A DNA stretch of 64,000 nt from Roseiarcus sp963806935 (lineage in GTDB: Bacteria > Pseudomonadota > Alphaproteobacteria > Rhizobiales > Beijerinckiaceae): the NCBI GenBank assembly GCA_963806935.1, contig CAWEAT010000002.1, positions 124,001 to 188,000 of the forward strand. Reading direction: 5' to 3'. Under the pieces are notes generated by a model. It was not told the origin of the DNA. It searched no databases and saw only the letters and a program-made list of their open reading frames with translations. This document shows positions 55,561-63,955 of the stretch, in pieces (within the stretch, counting starts at the first letter, position 1; each line of letters starts with the position of its first letter). The translations under genes and the position numbers were made by a program.

Positions 55561-55728
55561 ATGGCCAAGGCCGCCTCGCTCAAGATCAAGCTGTTGTCGA
55601 CCGCCGACACCGGCTATTTCTACGTCACCAAGAAAAACGCGCGCACCAAGACGGAAAAGCTCGCGTTCAAGAAATACGATCCCGTCGCGCGCAAGCACGT
55701 CGAGTTCAAAGAGTCGAAGATCAAGTAG
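55561..55728 (+). CDS. rpmG: 50S ribosomal protein L33
   Basis: A 55-aa basic protein, MAKAASLKIKLLSTADTGYF then YVTKKNARTKTEKLAFKKYD, PVARKHVEFKESKIK. This is the Cys-free form of L33, as in most alphaproteobacteria. AAGGA lies 9 nt upstream of the ATG at 55561. Single gene with its own terminator (55754-55778). It divides two oppositely oriented blocks. Confidence 0.96.
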   Translation: MAKAASLKIKLLSTADTGYFYVTKKNARTKTEKLAFKKYDPVARKHVEFKESKIK

Positions 55729-55753
55729 AGCGGACTCGCCTCGCTTGGAGCCG

Positions 55754-55778
55754 AGGGCGCCTTTAGGGCGCCCTTTTT
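55754..55778 (+). terminator. Rho-independent terminator after rpmG
   Basis: AGGGCGCC (55754-55761), a 5-nt loop TTTAG and GGCGCCCT (55767-55774) form a perfect 8-bp stem followed by T-tract TTTT. It begins 26 bp after the rpmG stop. One of the few textbook terminators in the window. Confidence 0.85.
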
Positions 55779-55839
55779 CTTCGAGCCTCCTAAGCCGGGC
55801 CGAGCGCCCGCCCGGCCTGCGCCCGCCCGTCGTTCAGGC

Positions 55840-56364
55840 TCAGGGCGGCGGCGGCATCTTGGCGTAGACCCCGCCCGGAACGATCACGAAGACCAGCGTG
55901 GTCGGCGTCTCCTTGGGCCCGAACGGTCCGGGGACCTTGTTCTTCACCGGCGGCAGGCTCCTCAGATAGGCGACGATCGCATGGGCGTCGTCCGAGGTCA
56001 GGTGCGAGAGCGCCTCATAGGGCATGATCGGCGCGAGCCGGCGGCCCTCTGGCGTGTTCCCGGCGGTGATGGCCGAGATGATCTGGTCGTCGGTCCAGTT
56101 GCCCAACCCCGTTTCCTTGTCGGGCGTCAGGTTCGGTCCGGCGAAGACCCCGAGCCCGGGGATCGCAAACCCGACTTCAGAACCGCCGAGCATGCGCGAA
56201 AAATCGGGCTTGCCGAGGAAAGAGCCGGGCGTGTGGCAGTCGCTGCAGCCGCCGATCGTCACCAGGTATTTGCCGCGCGCGATCTCGCTGCCGTCGGCGA
56301 GCGCCGCAGAAGATGCGCCAAGCGTGGCGGCCGCGGCGAGCAGAAGCTTCCATTGTATTCGCAT
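55840..56364 (-). CDS. Exported c-type cytochrome
   Basis: A 174-aa protein with signal peptide MRIQWKLLLAAAATLGASSAALA and one heme motif CSDCH in GKYLVTIGGCSDCHTPG. It continues FAGPNLTPDKETGLGNWTDDQIISAI and GRRLAPIMPYEALSHLTSDDAHAIVAYLRSL, where Met can be the sixth ligand. It resembles class I cytochromes paired with alcohol or aldehyde dehydrogenases. No oxidoreductase is adjacent, so the electron partner is unknown. Role in the periplasm is inferred. Confidence 0.87.
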   Translation of the reverse strand: MRIQWKLLLAAAATLGASSAALADGSEIARGKYLVTIGGCSDCHTPGSFLGKPDFSRMLGGSEVGFAIPGLGVFAGPNLTPDKETGLGNWTDDQIISAITAGNTPEGRRLAPIMPYEALSHLTSDDAHAIVAYLRSLPPVKNKVPGPFGPKETPTTLVFVIVPGGVYAKMPPPP

Positions 56365-56410
56365 TTTTCCTCCCTCACGAAGTCTTGTTATCGGGCCTGC
56401 GCGCGCCCGT

Positions 56411-57112
56411 TCAGGTCAATGAAATGCCAGCGTCGATCACAAGGTTCGCGCCATTCATGCCCTGGTTGTCGAGCAGGAACAGAGTGGCGCCGACGCAATG
56501 CTCGGTGGTGAGGCTTCGACGGCCGGGTGTGCGACCCAGCATTCGTTCGCTCACCTCCGTGTTGCCCGCCCAGTATGGACTGTCGCTGACAAACCCAGGA
56601 TGGATGGCGTTGACGCGAACCGGCGCCAACTCCACCGCCAGCGTCCGCGTGAGCCCGGTGACGCCGCCATTGATTGAGCTGACCGTCGTCGAGCCCGGAT
56701 AGGGCCGATCGCGCGACATTCCGCCATAGAGCACGATCGCGGCGTCGGGCGTCAGCCTTTCGACGAGCGTGTGGACGACCTCGGCGTAGCCGACCAGCTT
56801 GGTCGTCACCAGTTTCATCGCCGCCGTGATGTCATAGGTCTTTACGCTGTTGCGATCGCGGTCGACTGCGGTGATCACGAGATGATCGACCGCGCCAATG
56901 CCGGCCAAGCGCTCCGCGATCTCGTGCGGCCGGGTAAGATCGATGACGATCGCCGTTGCGCCGTGGCCCACCTTGGCCGCAGCGGCTTCCGCCTTCTTCG
57001 GATCGCGGCTCGTCACCACCACCGCTTCGCCGCGCGCGGCCAGCGCCTCGGCCACCGCGAGCCCGATGCCCTGCGAGCCGCCGACGACGACGGCTGTTTT
57101 CCGGCCGGCCAT
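56411..57112 (-). CDS. SDR-fold protein lacking the catalytic Tyr/Lys
   Basis: A 233-aa Rossmann protein with the cofactor motif VVVGGSQGIGLAVAEAL, a SRDPKKAEAAA site and an AVELAPVRVNAIHPGFVSD SDR segment. In place of the usual YxxxK it reads VSSINGGVTGLTRTLA, so Tyr and Lys are replaced by Val and Asn. Binding of NAD(P) is likely, but the standard chemistry is not. The fold call is strong; function is unknown. Downstream of it, in the same direction, lies the cytochrome c gene. Confidence 0.82.
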   Translation of the reverse strand: MAGRKTAVVVGGSQGIGLAVAEALAARGEAVVVTSRDPKKAEAAAAKVGHGATAIVIDLTRPHEIAERLAGIGAVDHLVITAVDRDRNSVKTYDITAAMKLVTTKLVGYAEVVHTLVERLTPDAAIVLYGGMSRDRPYPGSTTVSSINGGVTGLTRTLAVELAPVRVNAIHPGFVSDSPYWAGNTEVSERMLGRTPGRRSLTTEHCVGATLFLLDNQGMNGANLVIDAGISLT

Positions 57113-57292
57113 TCCCCAAAACTCCGCGTCCTGCGAATTGTCGCGCGCCCGGGCGACTCAACCAGTTTTCACATGTTCAATAGGCGATGACAAGCGGCTC
57201 TTCGCGCGCCTTGTCGTGCTCGACGCGAACCTTCCCGCAGCGAATGTTTCGCCCGGCCGCTCGCCGGGCGACTTGAGGCGGGATGAGGCCTC

Positions 57293-57559
57293 CTACTTTC
57301 CCCCGGGAACTTCGATATAGAATACCGGGTCAAGCACGGTATGGGCTTTCATCGCCGCCTGCATTTCGGGCGTCGACAGGGCCGCTTCCATCTTCTTGAG
57401 GTCGACGCCTTCGCTGACGACCGCGACGCGATTCGAGTCCTTCTCTCTGTAAATGCGATAGCTCGAAGCGAAGGGAGCGAACAGCTTTTCGCGCTCCGCT
57501 GCTCCCTTGAGCCAAACATCCATATTTCCGACCCCGTGGGTCACAACCACGCTCGCCAT
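57293..57559 (-). CDS. Small conserved hypothetical protein (ferredoxin-like fold suspected)
   Basis: An 88-aa protein MASVVVTHGVGNMDVWLKGA followed by AEREKLFAPFASSYRIYREK, VAVVSEGVDLKKMEAALSTP and EMQAAMKAHTVLDPVFYIEV. The alternation of strands and helices resembles a small dimeric alpha/beta-barrel or EthD-like protein; no family is named with certainty. A 180-bp gap to the next gene on the left (57113-57292) has no feature. Confidence 0.6.
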   Translation of the reverse strand: MASVVVTHGVGNMDVWLKGAAEREKLFAPFASSYRIYREKDSNRVAVVSEGVDLKKMEAALSTPEMQAAMKAHTVLDPVFYIEVPGGK

Positions 57560-57666
57560 TCCAGTCCGCCTTGGTCAATGAAGCCAAGCGTCCCTAGCGA
57601 CGCCTGAACTCCCGAAGTTAACACGGGAAACAACCCTGCGAAACTCCCAACGCCACGGCTTTCGCC

Positions 57667-59940
57667 TTACCTTTCGTTGACCGAGGATGGCTCGTCGCCC
57701 GCATCCGCCGGATCGGCCCCATGCGACCCCCCGAGGCCGGGGCGAACCAGCCGGTCGTCGCGCGCGGGTTCTGGCGCCGGCGACCAGGGGCGGTTCTCGA
57801 GCGGGCTGCGGTCGGCCGTGAGGGTGAAGCCGTTGTCGTCGCTCCATGTCAGGCCGACGGCGCCGAGCCGCGCCAGCGCCGTTTCATCGAGCACGAATTT
57901 CGCTTTGCAGCTCCGAGGCGCGGTGAGCGCGCTGACCACGACTTCGGCGCGGGCGCAATCCTCGTCGAACGCCAGGCGATCGAGGACAATCGAGAGCGAC
58001 TCGCCCTCCGGCAGGTCGGCGACGCAGCCAAGACGGTCGCAGGGCGCGTCGGGACTGCGCGCTTGAGCGGGATCGCGCCCGTCGCCGTCGGCGGAGAGCC
58101 ACTGCTCGGCGGCGAAGGCGTTGAAGCGCTTGCCGACGACCTCGAGCGCGCCGTCGGCGTCGCGCACCGCCGCCAGATCGCCGGACGGCGCGACGATCAC
58201 GTCGTAGCGTGGCCCCTGGGTCGCGCCGATAAGCCCGATGAGGGCGAGCGGAACGGCGCTCAAGCGGAACGTCCAGGTCCGCCAGATGGCGGCGCTCATC
58301 ACGGCGAGAGCGAGGAACGGCAAGGCGTAGGGCGCAAAGGCGCGCAGGTGCACGGTCGAGCCGGGAGCGGCGGCGATGAAGCGCGCGACCCAAAGGATGA
58401 ACTTGATCCCCGCCCCGACATAGACCCAGACCGGTCCGTCGAGCCCGAGCGGATAAAGCAAGGCGCCGATCAGCGCGCCCGGCACGGCGAAGAATTCGAT
58501 CACCGTCAGCGTGAGCGGATTGCCGATCAGCACATAGGGGCTGAGATCGTGAAAGTGATAGGCCATGAACGAGGCCGTCGCCGAGGTGGCGAAGGCGGTG
58601 GCGATGAGGAGCGCGAGCGGCTTCTCGACGAGATGAGCGGCGAACGGGCCGCGCTTCGGCGCCTCGCCCCGCTTGGGCACGAACGGATCGGGATCGATGT
58701 CGCGGGCGGCGAGCCGCGCCTCCATCACCGCGACCAGCGCCGCGACCGCAGCGAACGAGAGCTGGAAGCTGACGCCGAGAATGGCCTCCGGCTCGATCGC
58801 GACCACGGCGAGAACCGCGAAGGCGAGATTGCGCATGGTCAGAGCGCGGCGGTCCATGATCACCGCGCCGAGCACGATCAGCGTCATGATCAGCGCCCGC
58901 TCGGTGCCGACGCGCGAGCCGGTCGCGACGTCGTAGAGGAGCGAGCCGGCCATGGCGACGACCGCCGCCCATTTCTTGATCGGATATTTCAGAGCAAGCG
59001 TCGGCGACAGCGCCAGCAGCCGGCGGGTGACGACAAAGAAAATTCCCGCAACCAAAGTCATCTGGACGCCGGAAATGGTGATGATGTGGAAGATGCCCGC
59101 CTCGCGAATCAGGTCCTTGGCGTCGGTGGAGAGAAAGTCGCGTTTCCCGGTCACCATCGCCGCCGCGATCGCGCCTTCGTCGCCGCCGATGATCGCGTTG
59201 ACCCTGAGCGCGAGGCGATTGCGCGCGTGATCGATCGTCGCGGTGAAGCGCTGGCTCAAGCTCGCATCGCTCGGCGCGGGCAGGATTCGGATCGGGCCCA
59301 GCGTCGAGCCGACCGCGCCGACGCCGGCAAAAAAGGCGTCGCGGGCGAAGTCGTATCCGCCCGGCGTCACCGCTCGCGACGGCGGCAGCAGGCGCGCCTT
59401 GAGCTCGACGTAATCGCCCGCGGCGACGTCGGGCGTCTTGCGTGTCGTAACCCTGACGCGGCGCGGAACTTTCTCGCGCGGCATGCCGTCGGCGCCGGCG
59501 ACGCCGATCACCATGCGCGCGCCGACAGTCCTTAAGTCCACCTCCTCGACGAAGCCCTGCAGGGTGACGATGCGGACGCGGTCGAGCACCGGCGCCGCGA
59601 CGCGCGCCGTGCGCAGCGACATCGACAGGAAACCCGCGAACAACGCTGCGAGGGCGAGCGAAACGCCAAGAGCGAACGGACGAGCGCGCGACATCCACGC
59701 CAGCGCGGCGAACGCCGCCGTCATCAGCGCCGGCAGCCAAAGGACCGGTTCCTGATCGGCGGCCAGATTGAGCGCGACGCCGCCCATCGCGAAGACGGGA
59801 AGCCAAAGGAAAAAGCGCCGCTCCTCGATCTCGCGCACGAGCGCGCCCGAGAACGCCGCGCGCCAGTCCGGCGCCCACGCAGCGGCGCGGGCGAAGCCGG
59901 CGGCCGCGGCGAGCGCGCCAGTGCGGGCGGGAGTGGCCAT
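57667..59940 (-). CDS. comEC: ComEC/Rec2 family competence protein
   Basis: A 757-aa polytopic protein: DUF4131-type N-terminal soluble part (VRIVTLQGFVEEVDLRTVGA), a Competence domain with the core IREAGIFHIITISGVQMTLVAG, the GSRVGTERALIMTLIVLG and VSFQLSFAAVAALV blocks, and a C-terminal region without a recognisable metallo-beta-lactamase motif. ComEC forms the channel through which single-stranded DNA enters. The usual ISGLHM is ISGVQM here. The C-terminal domain seems degenerate, as in many alphaproteobacteria. Presence alone does not prove natural competence. Confidence 0.9.
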   Translation of the reverse strand: MATPARTGALAAAAGFARAAAWAPDWRAAFSGALVREIEERRFFLWLPVFAMGGVALNLAADQEPVLWLPALMTAAFAALAWMSRARPFALGVSLALAALFAGFLSMSLRTARVAAPVLDRVRIVTLQGFVEEVDLRTVGARMVIGVAGADGMPREKVPRRVRVTTRKTPDVAAGDYVELKARLLPPSRAVTPGGYDFARDAFFAGVGAVGSTLGPIRILPAPSDASLSQRFTATIDHARNRLALRVNAIIGGDEGAIAAAMVTGKRDFLSTDAKDLIREAGIFHIITISGVQMTLVAGIFFVVTRRLLALSPTLALKYPIKKWAAVVAMAGSLLYDVATGSRVGTERALIMTLIVLGAVIMDRRALTMRNLAFAVLAVVAIEPEAILGVSFQLSFAAVAALVAVMEARLAARDIDPDPFVPKRGEAPKRGPFAAHLVEKPLALLIATAFATSATASFMAYHFHDLSPYVLIGNPLTLTVIEFFAVPGALIGALLYPLGLDGPVWVYVGAGIKFILWVARFIAAAPGSTVHLRAFAPYALPFLALAVMSAAIWRTWTFRLSAVPLALIGLIGATQGPRYDVIVAPSGDLAAVRDADGALEVVGKRFNAFAAEQWLSADGDGRDPAQARSPDAPCDRLGCVADLPEGESLSIVLDRLAFDEDCARAEVVVSALTAPRSCKAKFVLDETALARLGAVGLTWSDDNGFTLTADRSPLENRPWSPAPEPARDDRLVRPGLGGSHGADPADAGDEPSSVNER

Positions 59941-60022
59941 CGGCGGCGAGACTAGCGCCGGCGGCGCTGAGGCGAAAGGGCGCGAACGGGCGCAAGGCCG
60001 ATTGGTGGAAACGCGCCCTTTC

Positions 60023-60994
60023 TTAGACGCCGAACAGCCGCTCGGCGTTGCCGTGCGCTATTCTCTCCCGGTCGGCGGCGCTGACCGGCAGCCGGTCGAG
60101 GAAGGCGCGCCCCTCGGCCATCGGCTGATAGGGATGATCGGCCGAGAACATGATGCGGTCGACGCCGACCTGCAGCATCAATTCGAGGAACGCGGGCAGG
60201 AAGTTGAAGCCGGCGAACGTGTAATGGACATTCTCGCGCAGATAGGCGCTGATCGGCTTCTTGAGCTTTGTCATCGCGGGCGACATCACGTCGACCCGGC
60301 TCAGCATGGCCGGCAGCGTCTCGCCCATGTGCCCGACGACGATCTGCAATTCGGGGTGGGCGTCGAAGACGCCGCCGAGAATCATCCGCAGCACGTGCAG
60401 CGCCGTCTCGATATGCCAGCCCCATCCGGGGCCGGCCATCATCTCGCTGACCAGCGGCTGAAGGCCGCCGTACCAGGCGTCGCTGACCGCTTTCGGCGAT
60501 TGGGTCGGATGGAGATAGATCGGCGCCTTCAGCGCTTCCGCTCGCGCCAGGACCGGCCAGAAGAAACGGTCGTCGAGATAGCGGCCGCGATGATGGCCGT
60601 TGATGACGATGCCTTTGAAGCCACCCTCCGCGATCACGCGCTCGAGCTCCGTAACGGCGGCCGGCGGATCGCCGGTCGGCAGCGAAGCGAGGCCGAAGAA
60701 CCGCGCCGGGTGGCGCCGAACGGCTTCCGCGATCGCGTCATTCGTGCCGCGCGCAAATGTCTTCGCCTCCTCTCCGGCAAGCTGCTCGACGCCGGGCGCG
60801 GTCAGCGACAGCGCCTGCACGTCGACGCCGGCCGCATCCATCGCCGCGACGCGACCGTCGCCGATGTCGAGAAGGTTCGCGACGAGCGTCGCAAACCTGC
60901 CCCCCATCTGCTCAGCCCGCTCCCTGAACCGGCGTTCGGGGCCATCGAGGAAGGCAGGCGTGGCAAAGTGCTCTTCGAGGGCGATGACGCGCAT
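60023..60994 (-). CDS. Amidohydrolase-2 family (decarboxylase-like) metal enzyme
   Basis: A 323-aa TIM-barrel amidohydrolase: the N-terminal VIALEEHFATPAFLD, then YLHPTQSPKAV, VVGHMGETLP and DRIMFSADHPYQPM supply the His/Asp metal ligands. Motif order matches gamma-resorcylate-type decarboxylases and related lyases. The N-terminal EEH replaces the HxH of hydrolases, as in this group. Substrate unknown; it may be an aromatic acid. The upstream gap (60995-61141) has nothing notable. Confidence 0.85.
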   Translation of the reverse strand: MRVIALEEHFATPAFLDGPERRFRERAEQMGGRFATLVANLLDIGDGRVAAMDAAGVDVQALSLTAPGVEQLAGEEAKTFARGTNDAIAEAVRRHPARFFGLASLPTGDPPAAVTELERVIAEGGFKGIVINGHHRGRYLDDRFFWPVLARAEALKAPIYLHPTQSPKAVSDAWYGGLQPLVSEMMAGPGWGWHIETALHVLRMILGGVFDAHPELQIVVGHMGETLPAMLSRVDVMSPAMTKLKKPISAYLRENVHYTFAGFNFLPAFLELMLQVGVDRIMFSADHPYQPMAEGRAFLDRLPVSAADRERIAHGNAERLFGV

Positions 60995-61141
60995 GGCGGG
61001 TTTCCTTCAAGCAGGACGGAGCGCGCTCGGCGCCTCGAACCGCATATGTCCGCCGCCGGCATGCGACGCAAGGGCGCGCGCGGCGGCGAACGTCAAGGCG
61101 ACCCGTGACGCATGTCTCGCGCCGACACGTGGCCTTTGCTT

Positions 61142-61978
61142 TTACGGCAACGGTAGAATGCTCTCGAGCGTCGGAAACCCGCTCAGGGTCGACTGCAGGT
61201 AGAGAAGCTGCGAGTTGATCGAACTGGTGAGGAGCTGCTGCAGGAACAGATAGGCCTTGTTGTTTGGCGCGTTCACGACGACGTCGAGCGGCTTGCCCGC
61301 GTTTTCCCCCTTGGCGAAAGCGAGGGTCATCTTGTCGGTGTTGATTTCGGAGAGGTTGACTCCGCCCGGCCCTTTGAAATGCACCAGCGACCAGGTCGGC
61401 CCGAGCGCGCTTACGCTCTTGGTGACAAGGAACTGGACGCTGCCGCCGAACACGGAGTTCGGCGACTTGCGGTCTTCGGCGAGGCCGGGGCTCGTCGCCG
61501 CCATTTCGACGAAATCGCTGATTCCGAGCGTTCCCGCGAGATTGGTGTCCGCCTGGGGACACGGATAGGCGGTCGGGATGCGTTTCGAGTCCAGATAGAT
61601 TTCGCGCAGCGAGAACTGAAGATTCTCGGTGAAATTGTGGTCGCGCGATTCGCTTAGAACACCCGATCCGCCGAAGGTGAAGCTCTCAAGTTTGTTCAAC
61701 GGGTTCAAGTAGGAGAGGCTCGGCGCGAGGCCGCCCGTGTCATTGACCTCGAGCGAGAGCGCAACCGCAACCTGATAATCGCCCGTCAGGAGCCATTCCC
61801 TATTATCGGAACCGTCGCGCACAAGGTCGAGAAGTTCGCACTCGAGCCGGGCGACGATCGAGTGCGCGGAGGGCGCTCCATTCGGGTAGGGAACGTCGTA
61901 GCGGGGAACCGCGCAGCCCCCGCAAAGGTCCGCTAACAACGCCACGGCCACGAGCGCCCGCCACGAACGAATTGCCAT
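61142..61978 (-). CDS. Probable exported lipoprotein of unknown function
   Basis: A 278-aa protein with a hydrophobic N-terminus ending LCGGC (possible lipobox, weak at -3). The mature part is beta-rich with SHNFTENLQFSLREIYLDS-like segments (residues 110-135), SAYxxCPQADTN, and a C-terminus ending LQSTLSGFPTLESILPL. It contains SVFGGSVQFLVTKSVSALG and NAPNNKAYLFLQQL. I do not recognise the family, although comparable proteins of about 280-300 aa occur in Rhizobiales genomes. The start MAIRSWRAL at 61978 gives the signal sequence. Confidence 0.55.
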   Translation of the reverse strand: MAIRSWRALVAVALLADLCGGCAVPRYDVPYPNGAPSAHSIVARLECELLDLVRDGSDNREWLLTGDYQVAVALSLEVNDTGGLAPSLSYLNPLNKLESFTFGGSGVLSESRDHNFTENLQFSLREIYLDSKRIPTAYPCPQADTNLAGTLGISDFVEMAATSPGLAEDRKSPNSVFGGSVQFLVTKSVSALGPTWSLVHFKGPGGVNLSEINTDKMTLAFAKGENAGKPLDVVVNAPNNKAYLFLQQLLTSSINSQLLYLQSTLSGFPTLESILPLP

Positions 61979-62025
61979 TGGCCCCGCACCCCGCGCCGAT
62001 CGGAGCTCGGCGCCGCTCCTGCGGA

Positions 62026-62373
62026 TCAGGCGCAGACCCCTTTTTGCCATTTCGTCGAAGCGACGGTGCTCGGATTAGAGATTTCGATGTCGTGGCACTC
62101 CTGCTGCGTCACGCCGTCCTGTGCCTGCACTGTCCCGTTCAGGTACTTGATGATGCAGCAGCCCTTCTCATTGCGGGCGGCGCGCGACGTCGCCTTGGCG
62201 GGCTTGGCTTTCGCGTTCTTTTTGGCCCTCGCCTTCGCGGCCGCCGTTTTGGATTTCGAGGCCTTCGTTTTCGCCGCGGCGGACTTGGGGGCCTTGGTCG
62301 CCGCGACTTGCTTGGACGGCGCCGCGCGCGACTTCGTCTTCGATTTGGACGAAGACTTGACTGGTTTTCTCAC
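62026..62373 (-). CDS. Lys/Ala-rich protein with a Cys-containing C-terminal domain
   Basis: A 115-aa protein: residues 1-70 are Lys/Ala/Ser repeats reminiscent of histone-H1-like proteins (KAPKSAAAKTKASKSKTAAA). The last 45 residues form a different unit with GCCIIKYLNGTVQAQDGVTQ, then QECHDIE and VCA, four cysteines in all. GTG 62373 is preferred because GGGGAAGG lies 4 nt before it; ATG 62394 is an alternative. The basic part may bind DNA or RNA, or act as a linker. Downstream is the lipoprotein-like gene, 47 bp away. Confidence 0.55.
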   Translation of the reverse strand: MRKPVKSSSKSKTKSRAAPSKQVAATKAPKSAAAKTKASKSKTAAAKARAKKNAKAKPAKATSRAARNEKGCCIIKYLNGTVQAQDGVTQQECHDIEISNPSTVASTKWQKGVCA

Positions 62374-62598
62374 GGGACCTTCCCCGAGGACCATCCGCCC
62401 GAGTTGTTGCTCGTCGCACGACTCGCCGAATGGAACCGGAGACTAACGCTCGGCTAAGGGTCCACAACGCGTTTGAGGAATCGTCAGCCTCTTATCCACA
62501 GCCGCGCATGCCCGCTCGGTCTGCCTTCGGTCTTGGCGCCGCGCTCGCTGAGCGCGGCGGGCGCGGTCGATGGCCGCGTAAGAAGGGAGGCCCGCCCC

Positions 62599-63294
62599 CT
62601 ATCCCTTCTTCTGCCCCTTCACATACGCGATATACCCCTCGACGTCCTTCGCCGGCTCGGCGTAGGCGTCGCCGAGCGCCTTGGCGACTGCGGCCATGTA
62701 GGTCTTCGCCCATTCGGGGTAGTGGTAGTCGATCACCTTGAGGAATTCGAGACTCGCCGCGAGGCGGATGTCGGCGATCGAGGGATGGTCGCCGCCGATG
62801 AAGGTCTTGCCGTCGAGATAGAACTTCTTGAACACGTCGAGCGTCTCGCCGACCGCCCCGACCGCCGCCTTCTGCGCCTTGTCCTTTTCCGCTGCGGTCG
62901 CGTCGCTCGCGCCGACCTCGCCCGCGTATTGCGGGAAGTTCAGCGCGCCATAGGTCGAGCGCACGATATAGGGATAGAGCGTGCCGACAATATAGAACAT
63001 CGCGCTGTCGACCATCGCCCGCTTTTCCAGCTCGGTCGGATAGAGCTTGTCGAGATGATGCTTGTTCGAGAGATACTGCATGATCGCGCAGCTCTCCCAC
63101 ATCACGCCTCTCGGCAGGCCCGCCGCCTCCATCATCGGCGTCAGATGGGCCGGGTTCTTGGCCAGGAAGTCGTCGGTGCGGGTCTTGCCGTAGACGTCGT
63201 CCTCGGTGAAATCGAGCTTCGCCGCGCGCACGAACACGCGCGCGGTCATGTTGTTGACGCTCGGCTTGATGACATGGAGCTTGATCGCAGACAT
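62599..63294 (-). CDS. Glutathione S-transferase family protein
   Basis: A 231-aa GST fold: N-terminal thioredoxin-like part SAIKLHVIKPSVNNMTARVF, cis-Pro site (LTPMMEAAGLPRGVMWESCA, with ESxAI), and an all-helical C-terminal domain with KTFIGGDHPSIADIRLAASL (N-capping Asp). The ES-AI-x-x-YL block binds the gamma-glutamyl part of glutathione. It lies 28 bp downstream of a VOC gene and shares its direction; likely a catabolic or detoxifying pair. Substrate unknown. Confidence 0.87.
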   Translation of the reverse strand: MSAIKLHVIKPSVNNMTARVFVRAAKLDFTEDDVYGKTRTDDFLAKNPAHLTPMMEAAGLPRGVMWESCAIMQYLSNKHHLDKLYPTELEKRAMVDSAMFYIVGTLYPYIVRSTYGALNFPQYAGEVGASDATAAEKDKAQKAAVGAVGETLDVFKKFYLDGKTFIGGDHPSIADIRLAASLEFLKVIDYHYPEWAKTYMAAVAKALGDAYAEPAKDVEGYIAYVKGQKKG

Positions 63295-63322
63295 GTGACG
63301 CTTCCTCCTGGTTCAGGTTCGA

Positions 63323-63943
63323 CTATTTGCGGTTTGAATGCGCGAGCGCGGGTTCGGGCTCACGATATGGGTCCTTGGGCGACCGGTCCGCCGACAGGCT
63401 CTTGGTCGCCGACTTGACGAGGCTTTCGATCGCGTCGGCGATGTGAACCTCCATGATCGCTCGGTCGCCGCGCGCGACGCGCAGGTTGTGGGCGGCGAAC
63501 AGCACCTCGGAGCGCGTGAAGCCCGCAGGCGCATCGAACTTCCAGCACGAAAGCTCGATCAGGAGCCCGAGCGGATCCTCGAAATAGACCGCGTCGAAGA
63601 TCATCCGGTCGCGCACCCCGGTGTTGGGGACGCCGCGCGCGCCGAGCCGCTCGACGATCTGCATGAAGACGGCGCGCGAGACGTTGAACGCGATGTGATG
63701 GACGCAGCCGGTGTCGGTCGGCGTGCGGCGCTTGATGGCCTTGCGGTCCTCGCGGGTGAAGACGGTGATGAGCCGGTCGTCGCCCGGATCGAAGTAGATA
63801 TGGCTCTCGCCGGCGTTGTCGAGGTTCGGCTGCTCGAAAATGAAGGGCATGCCGAGCAGGCCTTCCCAGAAGTCGATCGAGGTCTGGCGATCGGCGCCGA
63901 CCAGCGTGATATGATGCAGCCCCTGAGTCTGAAGCTTTTGCAT
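63323..63943 (-). CDS. VOC-family dioxygenase/glyoxalase-like protein
   Basis: A 206-aa protein: HHITLVGADRQTSIDFWEGLLG, SHIYFDPGDDRLITVFT, TGCVHHIAFNVSRAVFMQI and YFEDPLGLLIELSCWKFDAP. His, His and Glu at these places form a likely metal site. The long C-terminus (HNLRVARGDRAIMEVHIADA) is unusual for a single-module VOC. GGGAGGAGGAA precedes the ATG at 63943. It lies between a partial gene and the GST gene in one transcript. Confidence 0.85.
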   Translation of the reverse strand: MQKLQTQGLHHITLVGADRQTSIDFWEGLLGMPFIFEQPNLDNAGESHIYFDPGDDRLITVFTREDRKAIKRRTPTDTGCVHHIAFNVSRAVFMQIVERLGARGVPNTGVRDRMIFDAVYFEDPLGLLIELSCWKFDAPAGFTRSEVLFAAHNLRVARGDRAIMEVHIADAIESLVKSATKSLSADRSPKDPYREPEPALAHSNRK

Positions 63944-63955
63944 TTCCTCCTCCCT

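Noticed and set aside
54218..55867. A 549-codon + strand frame spanning gdhA and rpmG
   Set aside because: Antisense to gdhA and out of frame with rpmG; no family resemblance.
57721..59535. A 604-codon + strand frame opposite comEC
   Set aside because: Antisense shadow with low-complexity composition; comEC is well supported.
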